A stretch of 64,000 nt of DNA from Gnetum montanum (GCA_015680685.1 MNCI01005876.1:244175-308174), one strand, 5' to 3'; positions 34,640-46,260 are shown, counted from the first letter of the stretch. Notes: generated from the sequence alone by a model not told the origin. Numbers and translations: made by a program.

Positions 34640-35242
34640 TTTCACTTATAGCATGAAATTAAAATGAGAAATCCAATTGAATTGAGATCCTTAGTGAGGA
34701 TATTTTTCATGGTCCATGTTTGCTTAATTCCTAGAATTTCTTTTATGATAATAACTTTGGAAATAACTAGGACTGAAATAATGGGTACATCTTGTTTGCC
34801 TCTATAACCTAGAAATGGTCTAGAGAGAATGCAAAGTGGCCTCAACAAGAGTTTAACCATTCTTCTACTTCTTCCCTATGGCCCACCTCTTTTCCTAGAT
34901 TGGTAGCAACCTTTATGCCCTCACAATGGATGCTAAAGAGGTCACTAACGGTAGATTTGTTGATGGCAAAGGTGACAAGCACACCATGAGCATGAGTGAT
35001 GAATTTCCTCACTTCTTTGTTAAATGAGTCAATAACACTTACCATCTCAAGGATAGGGATGGTTGGGATAGAAGCCATGAACAAATCATGAAAAATTGCA
35101 CTAACAATCCTTGCATGGAGATCTTTAGGTGCTTGGCTAGTTAACCAATGTTGTGCTACATCCACCTCACCAAACATTAGTATAATTGTCTCCTCAGCAC
35201 ATCCTAAAGTGCTCACAACAATGGTGGAGGATGGAGAAACCC
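34640..35242 (-). pseudogene. Antisense-gene exon c, 120-codon open segment
   Basis: It starts after GCTATGTTGTAG. Open for about 130 codons to 34845, the longest uninterrupted part of the gene: FGEVDVAQHWL, SAIFHDLFMASIPTIPILEM, VSVIDSFNKEVRKFITHAHG, EVGHREEVEEWLNSC. It is mostly helical with hydrophobic patches. No family was recognised. It decays further downstream. Confidence 0.55.
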
Positions 35243-35784
35243 CTACAACATAGCAAAAATAGCCTATTAGCTTTGGCATAAGCACATCATATAAAACAAA
35301 ATATGATAGACAAAATAAATTAAAATAAAACTTATAGCCACACTAATGAAAATAGTAAAATCCTTAAAGCCTAGATAATGTAGAAACTACATAACTAGAA
35401 AATTTTAATATTATATAAAAAACAAAACATAAGAATTCTTACTTTATTTGCTAGGAGAAGGCAAAGTAGGGACCCTAAGGGGTATATGTATCTATGGAAC
35501 AAAATCAAGGATACCCCACCAACTATAAGCTATCCTATTAGCTAGACACCTATAGTAGGCCACCAAAGTTATTATTGAGCTACTCCATCACTGTGAGTTC
35601 ACTACTTGGCTTTTGGCTAAGACCTGCAATGCTATTTGGGCCATGGGTAAGAGCTGGTCACTCTTGATCAATCCATGTCATCTACCCTATACTTGTAAAT
35701 GTGCCAACCCAAATAAAAATTAGTAAACCTAAGTGGCCTAATGAAATTAAAAGATAAACAAAAAAATATTAAAATTACACTTAC

Positions 35785-36237
35785 CCTTCCAAATGATAGA
35801 TGGTGCCAGAAGTGTTTCAAAATAAGGTGTTGATGTGTTGACCAACTAATAATGTGATATTGCCATTATACTAGATAAACTGGGGCATACCCCAATTTTT
35901 AGATAACTTATGGATGCTAATAATATACATGCCATCAAGTTGTGTATCCTCCACATAGGTGTTAGGATTGTCAACTATGAATTTGATGATTAGGCTATTA
36001 GAGTGGGGTAGCAAGGTCTCCACAATGACAACCATTGTATCTAATGCCAAATGTGACCATACCATTATACTAAAGTTCTATAACAAGAAGGATAGAAACT
36101 CCTTGGCCCGTGGCCTAAACCAAAGGAATCCCTAGTCCAACATCATGTCAACAGATGGGGTGTTGGGTCCTAGTATATGTATATAATAAAGTAGCCCAAC
36201 TAGCTCTAACACCACAATTATAGGCTTCAAGAATGTC
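35785..36237 (-). pseudogene. Antisense-gene exon b: decayed FCP1/NIF-like HAD domain
   Basis: One frame, no frameshift, four stops. In order: LKPIIVVLELVGLL (position of the HAD motif VLDLDGTL, with both catalytic Asp lost), RPRAKEFLSFLL and NFSIMVWSHLALDT (the RPG..EFL...F.V.VWTS block of FCP1-type phosphatases), then KLSKNWG, then NITLLVGQHINTLF with TSGTIYHLEG (position of NTLLVDDHP.K...NP.GTAI). The family acts on phosphoserines such as those of RNA polymerase II C-terminal repeats. The assignment rests on these spaced motifs only. Exon borders are GTGCAG/GACATT and AAGG/GTAAGT. Confidence 0.5.
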
Positions 36238-37375
36238 CTGCACAACCAAAAGATAACCACTATAATCTTATAGGATCACAAAAAAATTTAATAACCATTA
36301 ATATTATAGCAATAATGTCAACATTTTCATCCAAGAAAAAACATCCAAATTTTCAATTCTCAACCATTAAAACCAAAGAAAACATATAAATATTTAGCAT
36401 TGTCATGAAAAATTCAAAAATATACCAATGCTACCTATACAAGACTGGGAGGTTGGTAGTTTTAATAATTAAACCTACAACTATACAAGGTAGTTTGTGT
36501 GCATAAAAATTGATAAAGATTATTACTAAAAACCTTTTTCTAAGTCTAGGTCCTACACATATGTGAAATTCAATGAAAATTTAACATCAATGCTACAATT
36601 CTAGGTGTGGAAAAAATTCATACAACAACCTAAAACTACTTTAAAATTTTTACAAAAACCAAAATTACAAAAAAATAGCTATAATAAAATCACTAGAAAA
36701 AATATGAAAAAAATTTAAAATTCAAGAATTAATGCCAAACCTGCCATGATGTCCCTAGGCATTCCCAAGAAGCTAGAACATTAGTAGAAAAATTTATTCT
36801 AAGTGTCAACACTACCCAATTTTAGAGGGGTAAAACAATAAAAACCAAAAAACCACTATGAACTAACTTACAAATAAATTGTTAAAAAATTAACCATAAG
36901 TCAAAAATCAATGGTTCAACCACCAGTTTAACTAGAAAAAAATAAACAATAATCCCATGACCTCAAAAACCAAAATATCATGTCATTTTCTTATAAAAAA
37001 TACAAAAGTGGCTTTGTTTTTTGGTGAAAAATAGCAAAAATCAATAAGACAAAAAAAATTTCATAACTCCTAACACCAAAACAACATATTACACACATTA
37101 CCATAATCCAAACATAGCACTCAAACCATTTAGTGTAAAAATCCATTCAACCAACAAGCTTAGACAATACAAAATGCCTAGGTTCTTGGCTAAAAATAGC
37201 TAGAAAGGAAATACCTAGTAGTCATTGTGGATGAACCTTCTCTAATGGATTGAGGCAAGTGAGAAATCCCTTTAGGAATAGCATTCACTTCCTCTAGGGA
37301 AATATTTTTTCTTGAAGAGCCTCTCCTCTTTAACATCTTTGATAGGAAAACTCCAAAACCTTCAATCTTCTTCAC

Positions 37376-37640
37376 CTCTTCACAACTGTGCTACCTCTGT
37401 GAAAGAAACATGTAAAACAACATTGGGAGTTAATGGGATTCGAGTCAAGAATGATTGAAAAGCCTTGATGCTAAGAATTGCATATGATAATTGGGCAAGA
37501 AAGAATGGTTTGACTAAAATTTTAATGTGGGAAGCCTTCCCAAACTTCTGTGTTAATTTTCCAAAACCCCATCCCCAAAACACCCATACAACTCTCACAT
37601 AACTCCATATTCATAGTTGGAAAGTGGAAACTATGCTAGG
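37376..37640 (-). other. Possible 5' flank of the antisense gene
   Basis: No exon is certain here. The open frame 37598-37380 ends in TGA just before exon a and has no counterpart in other copies. A promoter cannot be pointed to. Confidence 0.35.
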
Positions 37641-39460
37641 CTAGTGGAAAAATTAATGTATTTTAACAATTCAAATTTATATGGATCCCACTAGGTGCCT
37701 CCTAAAAAAACTAGAAAAAATCCTAATATGCTAGGATTTTAGATCTTTTAACAAGAACTACATTAGGGTTAATTCCCTAAGAAGCCTTGGAATGGATTCC
37801 AAAAATCATCAATTTTGAGTGGACCACGCTAGGGGACATCTAAACTATGCTAACTAGCATAGTTCCATCTTAGTTCACTAAGGTTTGATCATCAAATGCA
37901 TCAAATAACCCTTAAAGTATCACATCCTAACCTTTACACATCTCCAAAGTCTCTGGTAGCCCTAAAATGCCAAACAACAAAGCAAAAATGAATCAAAATC
38001 CACTTTAGTCTTCCAACTAGACTAATCATGATGCTAGCTACACTATCCAATGCATTTTGCCTAAGAAAATTAAAAATAAGCTCCAAAGTAACATATTCTA
38101 ACCTTTACACATCCCCAGACTCTTCAGTAACCTTGAAATGCTAACTAATGAAGTAAAAATAACTAAAAACTCATCTAAACCTTGGAATTACATCAAACAT
38201 TATCAAACTACACTAGTTAGTGTAGTCCTCTTGATAAAATTCAAAAATAACCTTTAAAGTAGCATATTCTAATCTTTACATATTCCTAGATTCTTTGATA
38301 ACCCTAAAATGCCAAGTAATGAAGAAAATATAGTCAAAACTCACATGAACCTTGCAATTACATTGAACAAGACTCCAACTACATTGGCTAGCATCATCCT
38401 AGCATAGTTCTCTTTAAAATATTTAAAAATAAATGATTAACATGTCAAATCAACCTCTAGATGCATCATCCTAACCCAAGAACCTTGCTAGAGCCTTTGA
38501 AAACAACCAAACCCTAGAAAATAAGTCAAAAATAGCAAGAATTCATCATCTTCCCCATCGCTATGGTTGGAGTGGCCAATGTAGTCTAGGGAAAACTACC
38601 ACATTAAGACTTCAACAACATTTAGAATCAAAAATTTTAAGCCAAAAACCATGGCCATGAATATGAGTAATCCTAGGAACTCAAAAACCTGGTTGATTAA
38701 TCATTAAAACTAACCAAAAGCCAAGTTTTATGTGAAACTATAGTAGGGTAGACCATAACTATGTTGGCTAGTGTCGTCTCAATGTAACTCTCATTCTAAA
38801 ATAGTTTCAATAGCATCACAACACTTCAAATGATCTAAACCTTGATTTGGAAAGTCTAGAATCATGAAACCCTAGATCTAGCTTCCATTTGGCTTTTTTG
38901 ATCATGAAAAGGTTATTTTTAATCCAACTATGTTGCATCCATCCTAAACTACATTAGCTAGTATGGTTCTTGGGGGAATGATTCTAAACATCACTTTTAG
39001 TAGCATGTTTTGGCCTTCAAATGATTACTCTATAGCCTTGATGCCCTTGCACTATCCTTGATAGTTGATGGAACACAAAATCCAACCTTGAGACAACACA
39101 AATTGACAATTTTCATAGAGCTACACTAGGGCAACACTAGCCAAGATAGTTGTAGCATAGTTCTTAGTTCTTGATAACATTTCTGTATTCCATAGGGTTA
39201 AAACAATGCCAGATTTGACCAATGTCCATCCCTTATCCACTGCACCAGCAATATGTACAATCAAAATCTTAAAAATAGCCATAATAAACCAAGAAACCCA
39301 CATGTTATCAATAACCATACTAGGGACTACTAGAGCCATGCTGGCTTGTCTAGTCCCAATGTGGCTCCGTCATAGTTGCAAAAAGAAGTCTTATTTTTGC
39401 TTTCAAATAGCCTCAAAGTGACCTTCCCAAGTGTCCAAACTCCTTCATCAATCATGTAGC
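37640..39460. repeat. Degenerate tandem repeats, about 165-190 base period
   Basis: Units recur with a (C/T)TTTA(C/A)ACATC(C/T)CC-like core and a core of the type TAGC(A/-)TAGT(C/T)C. Clear copies of AACCTTTACACAT(C/-) and (A/G)CCCTAAAATGCCAA lie at about 37930-37975, 38100-38150 and 38268-38320. Weaker units run to about 39420, with GCTAGTGTAG-type phrases. The array lies upstream of the antisense gene. Confidence 0.6.
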
Positions 39461-39529
39461 CTCCCACCATGGCCTTCTAAGGCCTAACGCTAGCAAAATC
39501 TGATTCTATTTAATTAATATTGATCATGT

Positions 39530-40270
39530 TTTACCCCATGTTTTCCACCTTAACTAGTCTGACCTTGTTCCATTCAGTTTCAACTTGTTTTAACCTTGTT
39601 TCCTATTATTGACCTTTAGTGTTACATCATTTGGTGTCTAGCTCCATTTTCATCATTTTATCATCATTTTTCCCTAATTTCACTAGATTTTTCTATCATT
39701 TGACATCATTTGACCTTATTTGACCTAGTTTGACATTAATTGATACTAGTGGGCATTAACATGACCTTGTTTTATCCTCCAAAACATCATTTGATGGAAT
39801 TTGACCATTCTTTGGGATTTATTCAACTCCATTAGTCATCATTTGGCTTTATACCATGTTATTTATCCTTTGGATCATCCCATTTACCTTGCTCCACATC
39901 TTATGATCTTTGTTGATCATGCTTTAACATTGTTTGACATCATTTGATGTTGTTTGACCATGATTAGATCATCATTTAGCCTCATTTGACCATCATTTAA
40001 TCTTTATGTTATTTTATTCTATGCTATTTGGCCTTCAAGGTATGTTATCCACATTAACTCCCATCACATGATCTCCATTGACCTTGGTTTAAACTTGATT
40101 GACATCACTAAAGGGAGTTTGATCATCACTTGGCCTTCATTTGATTTCATTTTATCATCATCTGGCCTTCTTTCAATCTTATTTCACATCATTTAGCCTT
40201 TGTTCCACCCTATTGATTTTAGCCTACCTCTTATAATATTTCTTGGCCTTGTCTAAACCTTGTTTGATCA
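39530..40270 (+). repeat. TTTGACC / ATCATTTG-rich low-complexity array
   Basis: Dozens of variants of TTTGACC, TTTGACATCATTTG and CCTTGTTT in direct orientation. TTGACC/T matches the WRKY W-box core. Whether this has any function is unknown; it may simply be a decayed minisatellite in the pre-RT spacer. Confidence 0.6.
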
Positions 40271-40639
40271 TTGATGAAATATGTTTTGGTTTATTCATGC
40301 ATTATTGCCAAAGTATTTTACATTATTTTGGCAATATTTGATCATTTTTTCACATAAGTACCACTTAATATACTTATGCTTGATATGTAGGATTGAAGTA
40401 TGGATACCTAGAAGAAAATCAATTTACCTCTAAGCCTAAGCAGATCTCATGGTGACGTTCAATGATTCATTGACCTCAATTATTTAGATCTTGAGCCTAA
40501 GAGCCTAGTTGAGCCTCAATAGAGAAACCTCTTAAATGGCCAGAGTTCCTAGTTAAGACCCTTGACCTTGAGGCTAGTGACATTATTGAAGACTCTTTAG
40601 TTGAGGTTCCTATCATGACACATAGTAGCAAGGAGAAAA

Positions 40640-41530
40640 TACTAAAACTAAGCTTCTAAATAGAACCTAAACAAGCTCAATACATCACCATGGTCGTCCA
40701 AGAAAGCATCAAGGCCTTTGTCTAGTCATATGAAGATATGTCAAGTCCTGATCCATAGCTAGTACAACATAACATCATACTTGATCCTAGTATCAAGCCA
40801 GTTAAGCAAAAAGTTCACAATATTAAACTAGATTTAGCTTTGGCAGTTCATGATGAAATCATGAAATTATACCAAGCTAGTTTCATTTAAGTTGTCAATT
40901 ATACAAATTTGGTGTCTAACATAGTGGTAGTCCCTAAGAAAAATGGGAGTATACATATCTTTATTAACTTCTAAGACTTGAATAAGGTAACGATCAAAGA
41001 TGATTTCCCTTTGCCTAGTATTGACCAACTTATTGATACTACAGCTAGACATGACTTATTGTCCTTCATGGACAAGTTCCTAGGATACAGCCAAGTTAGG
41101 ATTAACCTAAAGCATGAACTTTATACAACCTTCATGATCCCTTGGGAACCTTTTGCTATAGCATGATGTCCTTTTGTCTAAATAATGTAGGCACAAATTA
41201 TCAATGAGACATGACATATATCTTTAGTAAGTATATGTTGGGATTGCTTAATGACTAGGTGGATCATATAGCCATTAAATCCAAAATGATCAATGATCAT
41301 GCACATGACCTTAATCTTAAGTTGAAATAATTTCTCAAATATAATCTTAGGCTTAATTATAATAAATGTGTCTTTGGTGTCAAAATCAGTAAGATGCTTG
41401 ACTTTGTAGTATCCAAAGAGGAAATATGTGTCCATCTTGATAAGGTTAAGGCCATATCCAACATGGTAGCACCAACTAACCTTAAGGAGCTTCAACGACT
41501 ACAAGGTAGATTATAATTCATTCATAGGTT
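40640..41530 (+). pseudogene. pol: Reverse transcriptase, Tat-like copy 4
   Basis: Tat/Ogre-type RT: SYEDMSSPDP and LVQHNIILDPSIKPVKQKV (40720-40820), then VVPKKNGSIHIFINF.DLNKV (about 40930-40990), FPLPSIDQLID, LLSFMDKFLGYSQV (about 41060), TFMIPWEPF. The YVDD motif is lost: the codons read stop-V-D-H at 41256-41267, followed by IAIKSK. The thumb region is LQRLQGRL.FIHRFI (about 41490). The longest open part is 40978-41166. It cannot be active. Confidence 0.8.
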
Positions 41531-41559
41531 CATCTTCAAACTTATAGATAAGTTACAAT

Positions 41560-42060
41560 CCATTCAACACTTGCTTAAGAATTGAGTTCACTATGAGTGG
41601 ATAGCTCAATGCTAAGAAGCTTTTGAAAACCTTAAGCTTGAATTGGCACAACTGTCCATGAAATATCCACCATAAAAGGATAAACATTTTTACATCTACC
41701 TTGATTTCTTTGACATGTCCATTTTCTCTGTACTCTCATAAATGAGATGGTGGAGCTAAGTTACCCATATACTACCTAAGCCATGCATTGATTACCTATG
41801 AGACTTGACACACCGAAGTGGAGAAGTATTATCTAGCCCTAGTCTTCTCATTGAAGAAGTGGAGACACTACCTCTTTAGGAGAGAAGTCAATGTCATTTG
41901 CAAGGATAATGTGCTTAGAACCATAACCAGTATCTATGAAAGTAGCCATATATCCCATTGAAAAGCCATAACAGTTGAGTTTGACCTCTATTACATCTCT
42001 TCAACCTCAACCAAAGGCCAACCTATTGCCACACAACTTACCATATGCTAAGTAGAACAT
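41560..42060 (+). pseudogene. pol: RNase H (first), Tat-like copy 4
   Basis: Follows RT directly. HFYIYLDFFDMSIFSVL stands where LYLAVSE..VSAVL is expected in Tat-type elements. Then frameshifted segments match the usual YLSHAL...YE..E...L.LV.S..KLR.Y block (41780-41870). It is heavily decayed. Confidence 0.55.
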
Positions 42061-42149
42061 CATATAGCCATTGATCATAAATTATTTTATGGACATGTTA
42101 ACATTGTTAGCAAAGTACACAAGGACTATAAGGAAATTATGCACTTGGA

Positions 42150-42460
42150 TAGAGATTCAACTACCCATGGGGCTAGTGTTGCTATCATCATAACTTCACC
42201 TTCTAGTGAAATCCAACCCTTTGCTTATTGCTTTTAGTTTCAACTACCCATGGGGCTAGAGTATGAAGGATTAATTAGGGAAATGATGGTAGCTCATGAC
42301 CAAGGAATCAAATGCCTAGTGATGAAGGGTGATTCACAACTTATGGTTAACCAAGTAATAGAGGTTTACACATGTAAAGCCAAGCATTTGCAACTAAGAA
42401 ACTAACATAATAATTTACAAATGTTGGTATCCAACATATACCTTGAACTAAGAACACTTT
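42150..42460 (+). pseudogene. pol: Second, archaeal-type RNase H, Tat-like copy 4
   Basis: GASVAIIITSPSSEIQPFAY, then LEYEGLIREMMVAHDQGIKC, VMKGDSQLMVNQV and CKAKHLQL match the aRNH domain. Catalytic Asp and Glu positions are visible in GDSQL and YEGLI. This extra RNase H between the usual one and integrase is the hallmark of the Tat/Ogre group and supports the family assignment. Confidence 0.7.
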
Positions 42461-42689
42461 GGTCAATGCTATTACAACCTTATCCCTAAATGTAACACTT
42501 GATGTGTTTAGCAAGTTACTTAAGTTAACTATGAATTGTGTTATTTCCATTATGCATAACACTAAAGGTGACTCTATAGCCTCTATTAATACCATTTCCC
42601 AAAATAATTTGTAGGATGATATCAAGTTTTATCTAATGCATGGTGAATTTCCACAAGGCCTAAATACTTCTTAAAAGAATGTTGTACAT

Positions 42690-43890
42690 AAAATATTAAA
42701 ACAATATCTCATTATAGGTGATAACACACTATGTCAATGGTCTTATGATGGCATACTATTAGTGTGCTTAGGCAAAACTGAAGCTCTTACAATCCTTGAG
42801 CAACTTCATGAGGGTGTATGTGGGGAACATTTAGGACATAGATCCATGATTGCCAAGAGTGGATAACTAGGCTACTATTGGCTATATATGAAAAGTGACT
42901 GCTTGTATAAGGTTAAAACTTAGGACACTTGTCAATGGCATAGCAACCTGATCCATGTGCCACCAACTAAGTTACATATTACTTAGATAACTTGGTCATT
43001 TCAATGATGGGGCCTTGACATTATTAGACCTCTAATGCCTAAGTCTTTCATAGGGCATGGCTTCATTATCACTACAACCAAATACTTTATAAAGTGGATT
43101 GAAGCTATTTACCTAAGAAAAACAACATCTCAACAAGTCAGTAGATTTATACTGGATAACATAGTGGCCTTTTTCAGCATACCTTTAATCATAGTCATAG
43201 ATAATGGACCATAGTTTAGTAGTTAAGAAACACAAGTCTTTTTTGAAGACCTAGGTATTAAGCATTTCTTTTTATCACCATACTACCCTTAAGCTAACAA
43301 ACTAGTTGAAGCTAGCAATAAGGCCATCATAAACTTGCTTTAAAAGATGCTTAATAATGGTAGACACAAGTGGCATGTCTAGCTTGTCCACTCACTTTGG
43401 GCCTCTAGAACTACCTATCAAAATTCAACTAGTGTAATCCCATATAGCCTAGTTTATGGATCTAAAGTTGTTTTTCCTCTTGAATTGTAGGTTCTATCAC
43501 TCAAAGTGGATTTATTGGACTTCAACAATTATGATTAGAATAAGAAGTTACATACCATTAACCTAAATTTAATGCAAGAGTAGTGGTTATAAATGCATGC
43601 TCACATCTAATGATACTAAGAGAGGCAAAAGCAACAACATCATCATTACCTAAACAACTTACATATCAATGAATGAGACATAGTCCTTAAGGCTTCTTGT
43701 GAGCACATGGAAAAAATCTTAGCCAACTAGGAGAGGCCTTACTTGGTTATCAAGGGCTATGGAAAAGAAGCCTTTAAAATGGTAGACATGGATGGGAATG
43801 AATTGGTTAGTCTAATCAACCATTCCTATCCAAACCCTTATTACATATAGCATAGTCTCCTTTATAAGTACAAATCAACAACCTATAACC
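42690..43890 (+). pseudogene. pol: Integrase, Tat-like copy 4
   Basis: Zinc region: LHEGVCGEHLGHRSMIAK and YYWLYMKSDCLYKVK, with DTCQWH (about 42800-42940). Core: WGLDIIRPL (first Asp, about 43012), VIDNGP (second Asp, about 43198), KLVEASNKAIINLL (Glu, about 43305). Then WHV.LVHSLWASRTTYQNST, IPYSLVYGSKVVFPLEL. The C-terminal part continues to about 43850 with stops. It matches 10965-10100 of copy 3. Confidence 0.85.
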
Positions 43891-44908
43891 AGAGATCTTA
43901 CATGATCTTTACTTATCTCTCTCTCAATTTCTCTCTCTTTGACATGATGAATAAATAGCAAGCTTTGTAAGTTTGATGCACATTGCACATATATTCCTAT
44001 GCTAGAACAATGGTGACCTAAGGTAACCTAGTTTTCTAGTTTTCTCATGTGACCCTATGAATTATCGTGTAACAACATGTTTTCTTTGTCTCGTGTTCTT
44101 GTCCTCTTAGAGTTATGCTTCTAGGATGAAGCCTAGATATCATTGCAAAGCTACAAATCATCATAGCAGCAAGTTACCATGTGGCCTTGATGTGTGAGAT
44201 AGCTTGTCCTACCATACCAAGAGTGTTTTTTCATATCATTTCCATTACCTCCTTGAGCCCAACCCCATAGAATAATCATAACCATCCTTGCCCTATACAA
44301 AAAGAATGACCTATGTTTGACACTCATGTATTATGGCCATGTGATGTTTCCTTCATCATGCTCCACCATTAAGTCCATTGAATGTAACACATCTCATTTG
44401 ATGGAAAAACCAAGTCAAACTTGACCTTGGTAATGAAATCCAATGAAGGTTTCACCCCAGAAAAAAAGAGAAAAGAAAGAAAATGAAAAAGCAAATTTCC
44501 AAGAATCCAAAAGGCTAACAAAGACCAAAAGGCAAAATAATAGCTCTAAACAAGAAAATGGAAGAGCCCTAATGGCCAAAGAAACCTCAAAGTGAGGTGT
44601 TGGTTCCTCAAGAACATTATTGAGTGATGAACACTTCAAAGCACAAAGCATGAAGATTACATTAATGAGCCAAAGTATCGTTGCCATAACCGTAATCATG
44701 ATGTCAACATTTGAAAATCATTCTTAACCTTGTGTCCACTCCATTATAGTCAAATATATCCTTTAACCTATATCATCATCACGAATACTCTTCAACATGG
44801 TTCAACAACTACAAAATCATGCGCAAAGAGGAAACATTTGTGATGAACTTACAATGGTGTTTTGTATTCTTTGTCAATGTCTCTTAGGTTAATCCTCCAA
44901 ACATCAAC
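43891..44908 (+). other. 3' noncoding region of Tat-like copy 4
   Basis: Aligned with 10100-9176 (minus). A short CTCTCTCTCAATTTCTCTCTC run lies at 43917-43938. No gene is supported; the minus-strand frame at 44415-44699 is not conserved in copy 3. Confidence 0.6.
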
Positions 44909-44921
44909 AAAGAGCTATCAA
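44909..44921 (+). promoter_or_regulatory. Decayed polypurine tract, copy 4
   Basis: AAAGAGCTATCAA just before TGAAAT, aligned with the cleaner tract of copy 3 (9163-9175). Confidence 0.5.
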
Positions 44922-46260
44922 TGAAATACCCCTAAAAATTCATGTTATAACTTTTTGGCATTATAATCTTCACCTAAGGCTGGAATTTTATTTAAAATGT
45001 GAGATTTATAGCCCATGAGTTGCAATCCTACATAATTAAGCTTTTAGGACTAAAAAATGCCTTGTAAGTTGTTATAGCCTTACTTCCCAAGTGTAACAAG
45101 GCATATCATGTCTATATTTGGGCTTGAAAAGACTAAAAATAGTTTGGGAACTATCAAATTTGGTGTTTAAATGGGTTTTATGTTCGCCATGTCCACAACT
45201 ACACTGAAACCACATACACCCAACATTGGGATTATTGGATTTTCATTTTCCTAGCAATGGCTAGGGTAGTTCCTATAACTCTTAACGTGGTTCCACAAAG
45301 CTAGTGTTGGAGTGGTTAGGATTTTTATTTTTCTAGCAATGTTACCTTGGATGCCACAAGGCCTGCATAGTCCCAACATTGCTAGCATAGCTCTTCAAGG
45401 CCAGTGTAGTTGGATGAAGCCAATGTAGTCTACAAATGTCCATTTACTATTTATGGTACCCAATGTAGTTTTGATGCCTAGATGCATCAAAAATTACTAG
45501 AAATGAACAACTACATTGCAAATAATGGTCTACGACACCTATAAAGTACCTCAATTTGTTAGCAATCATGGCAGAAATTTGTAGTCACATATCAGCAATC
45601 ATATAGCCTATAAAATCAAAATTTGAACACATTGAAAAGGTTTCATAAAAAATGTTTCATTTAGCAAAAATTTTCTTCATTCCACCTTTTTCAACTTTGA
45701 GCACTTAAAAATCTTTGACATTTGTAAAATGTTTAGGCGAAATTTGGCAACTACCTAGGCATTGGAGACTCTCAATGTAGTTTCAAAATTCTAAAATGTC
45801 AAACACCTCATTTACCCCCTAGTAATCAACATTGTAGATCCAAGCTAAAAACTTCTAAGGACGTTTTTCAATCAAAGCTATGAAATACCTATATCATCAG
45901 GCTAACAATAGAACACAACCTATTGACTTCAACAAGCTTCAAGCTTCATCCAAGAAACTCCCTATGCATTCAGAAACATAATTTGTACACATTCTTGAAC
46001 TCTTTATTTTCAATATTTTATTATTTTAATAAAGCCTATAGTTCATCTATTTTTCAAATCTATTTACAATTCATTTTTATGCATTTTCTTAAAATGGATT
46101 TGCAATTTCCATTTAAATTATTTGCACTCATTTACACTTCCTATGTCCCTGGGTGATCGACAAGACCATCCAAGGCTTTCTAGGAGGCCCTTGGGATCCA
46201 AGTTAAGATTGTTTCACCTAGAATTTTTAGTTTTCCAATAACCAAATATTTTAGGTGTTG
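44922..46260 (+). mobile_element. 3' LTR of Tat-like copy 4, truncated
   Basis: TGAAATACCCC start. The LTR aligns with 6630-7711 in direct orientation and with 9162-7712 in inverse. Similarity stops at about 46258, after ATTTTAGGTG, where unrelated sequence begins, so the LTR's last 0.7 kb is missing. Confidence 0.75.

Larger units (their letters stand above)
32529..37375 (-). pseudogene. Spliced gene antisense to the retroelement, with FCP1/NIF-like exon
   Basis: On minus the recognisable exons are a (37375-37215), b (36237-35785), b' (about 35715-35455), c (35242-about 34640), d (about 34440-34208), e (34077-33890), f (33799-33662), g (about 33490-32670) and h (32603-32529). Canonical sites are seen at a/GTATTT, GTGCAG/b, b/GTAAGT, GTTGTAG/c, d/GTATGT, e/GTATTT, TTGTAG/f, f/GTAAGA and ATACAG/h. 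Exons e-h have counterparts in copies 1 or 3. Exon b looks like a HAD phosphatase of the FCP1 type; g is helical; h is an acidic Ser/Pro tail. Stops are mostly TAG/TGA replacing likely CAG, TGG or CGA. No start ATG is preserved at exon a. It was probably a host gene fragment carried by the element. Confidence 0.65.
27409..46260 (+). mobile_element. Tat/Ogre-like Ty3 element, copy 4, most complete
   Basis: Order: partial 5' LTR (to about 28075), gag (28177-30150), linker, protease (30800-31690), tandem repeats (31880-32110), antisense spliced gene (32529-37375, minus), tandem and TTTGACC repeats (37640-40270), RT (40640), RNase H, second RNase H (42150), integrase (to 43900), 3' noncoding, PPT and 3' LTR (44922-46260, cut). 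About 18.8 kb. A long spacer between protease and RT recalls the intron of Ogre elements. An opposite-strand gene at this place is unusual. Confidence 0.8.

Noticed and set aside
37380-37598. Upstream extension of the antisense gene
   Set aside because: Ends in a stop just before exon a, in another frame, with no acceptor/donor pair and no copy elsewhere.
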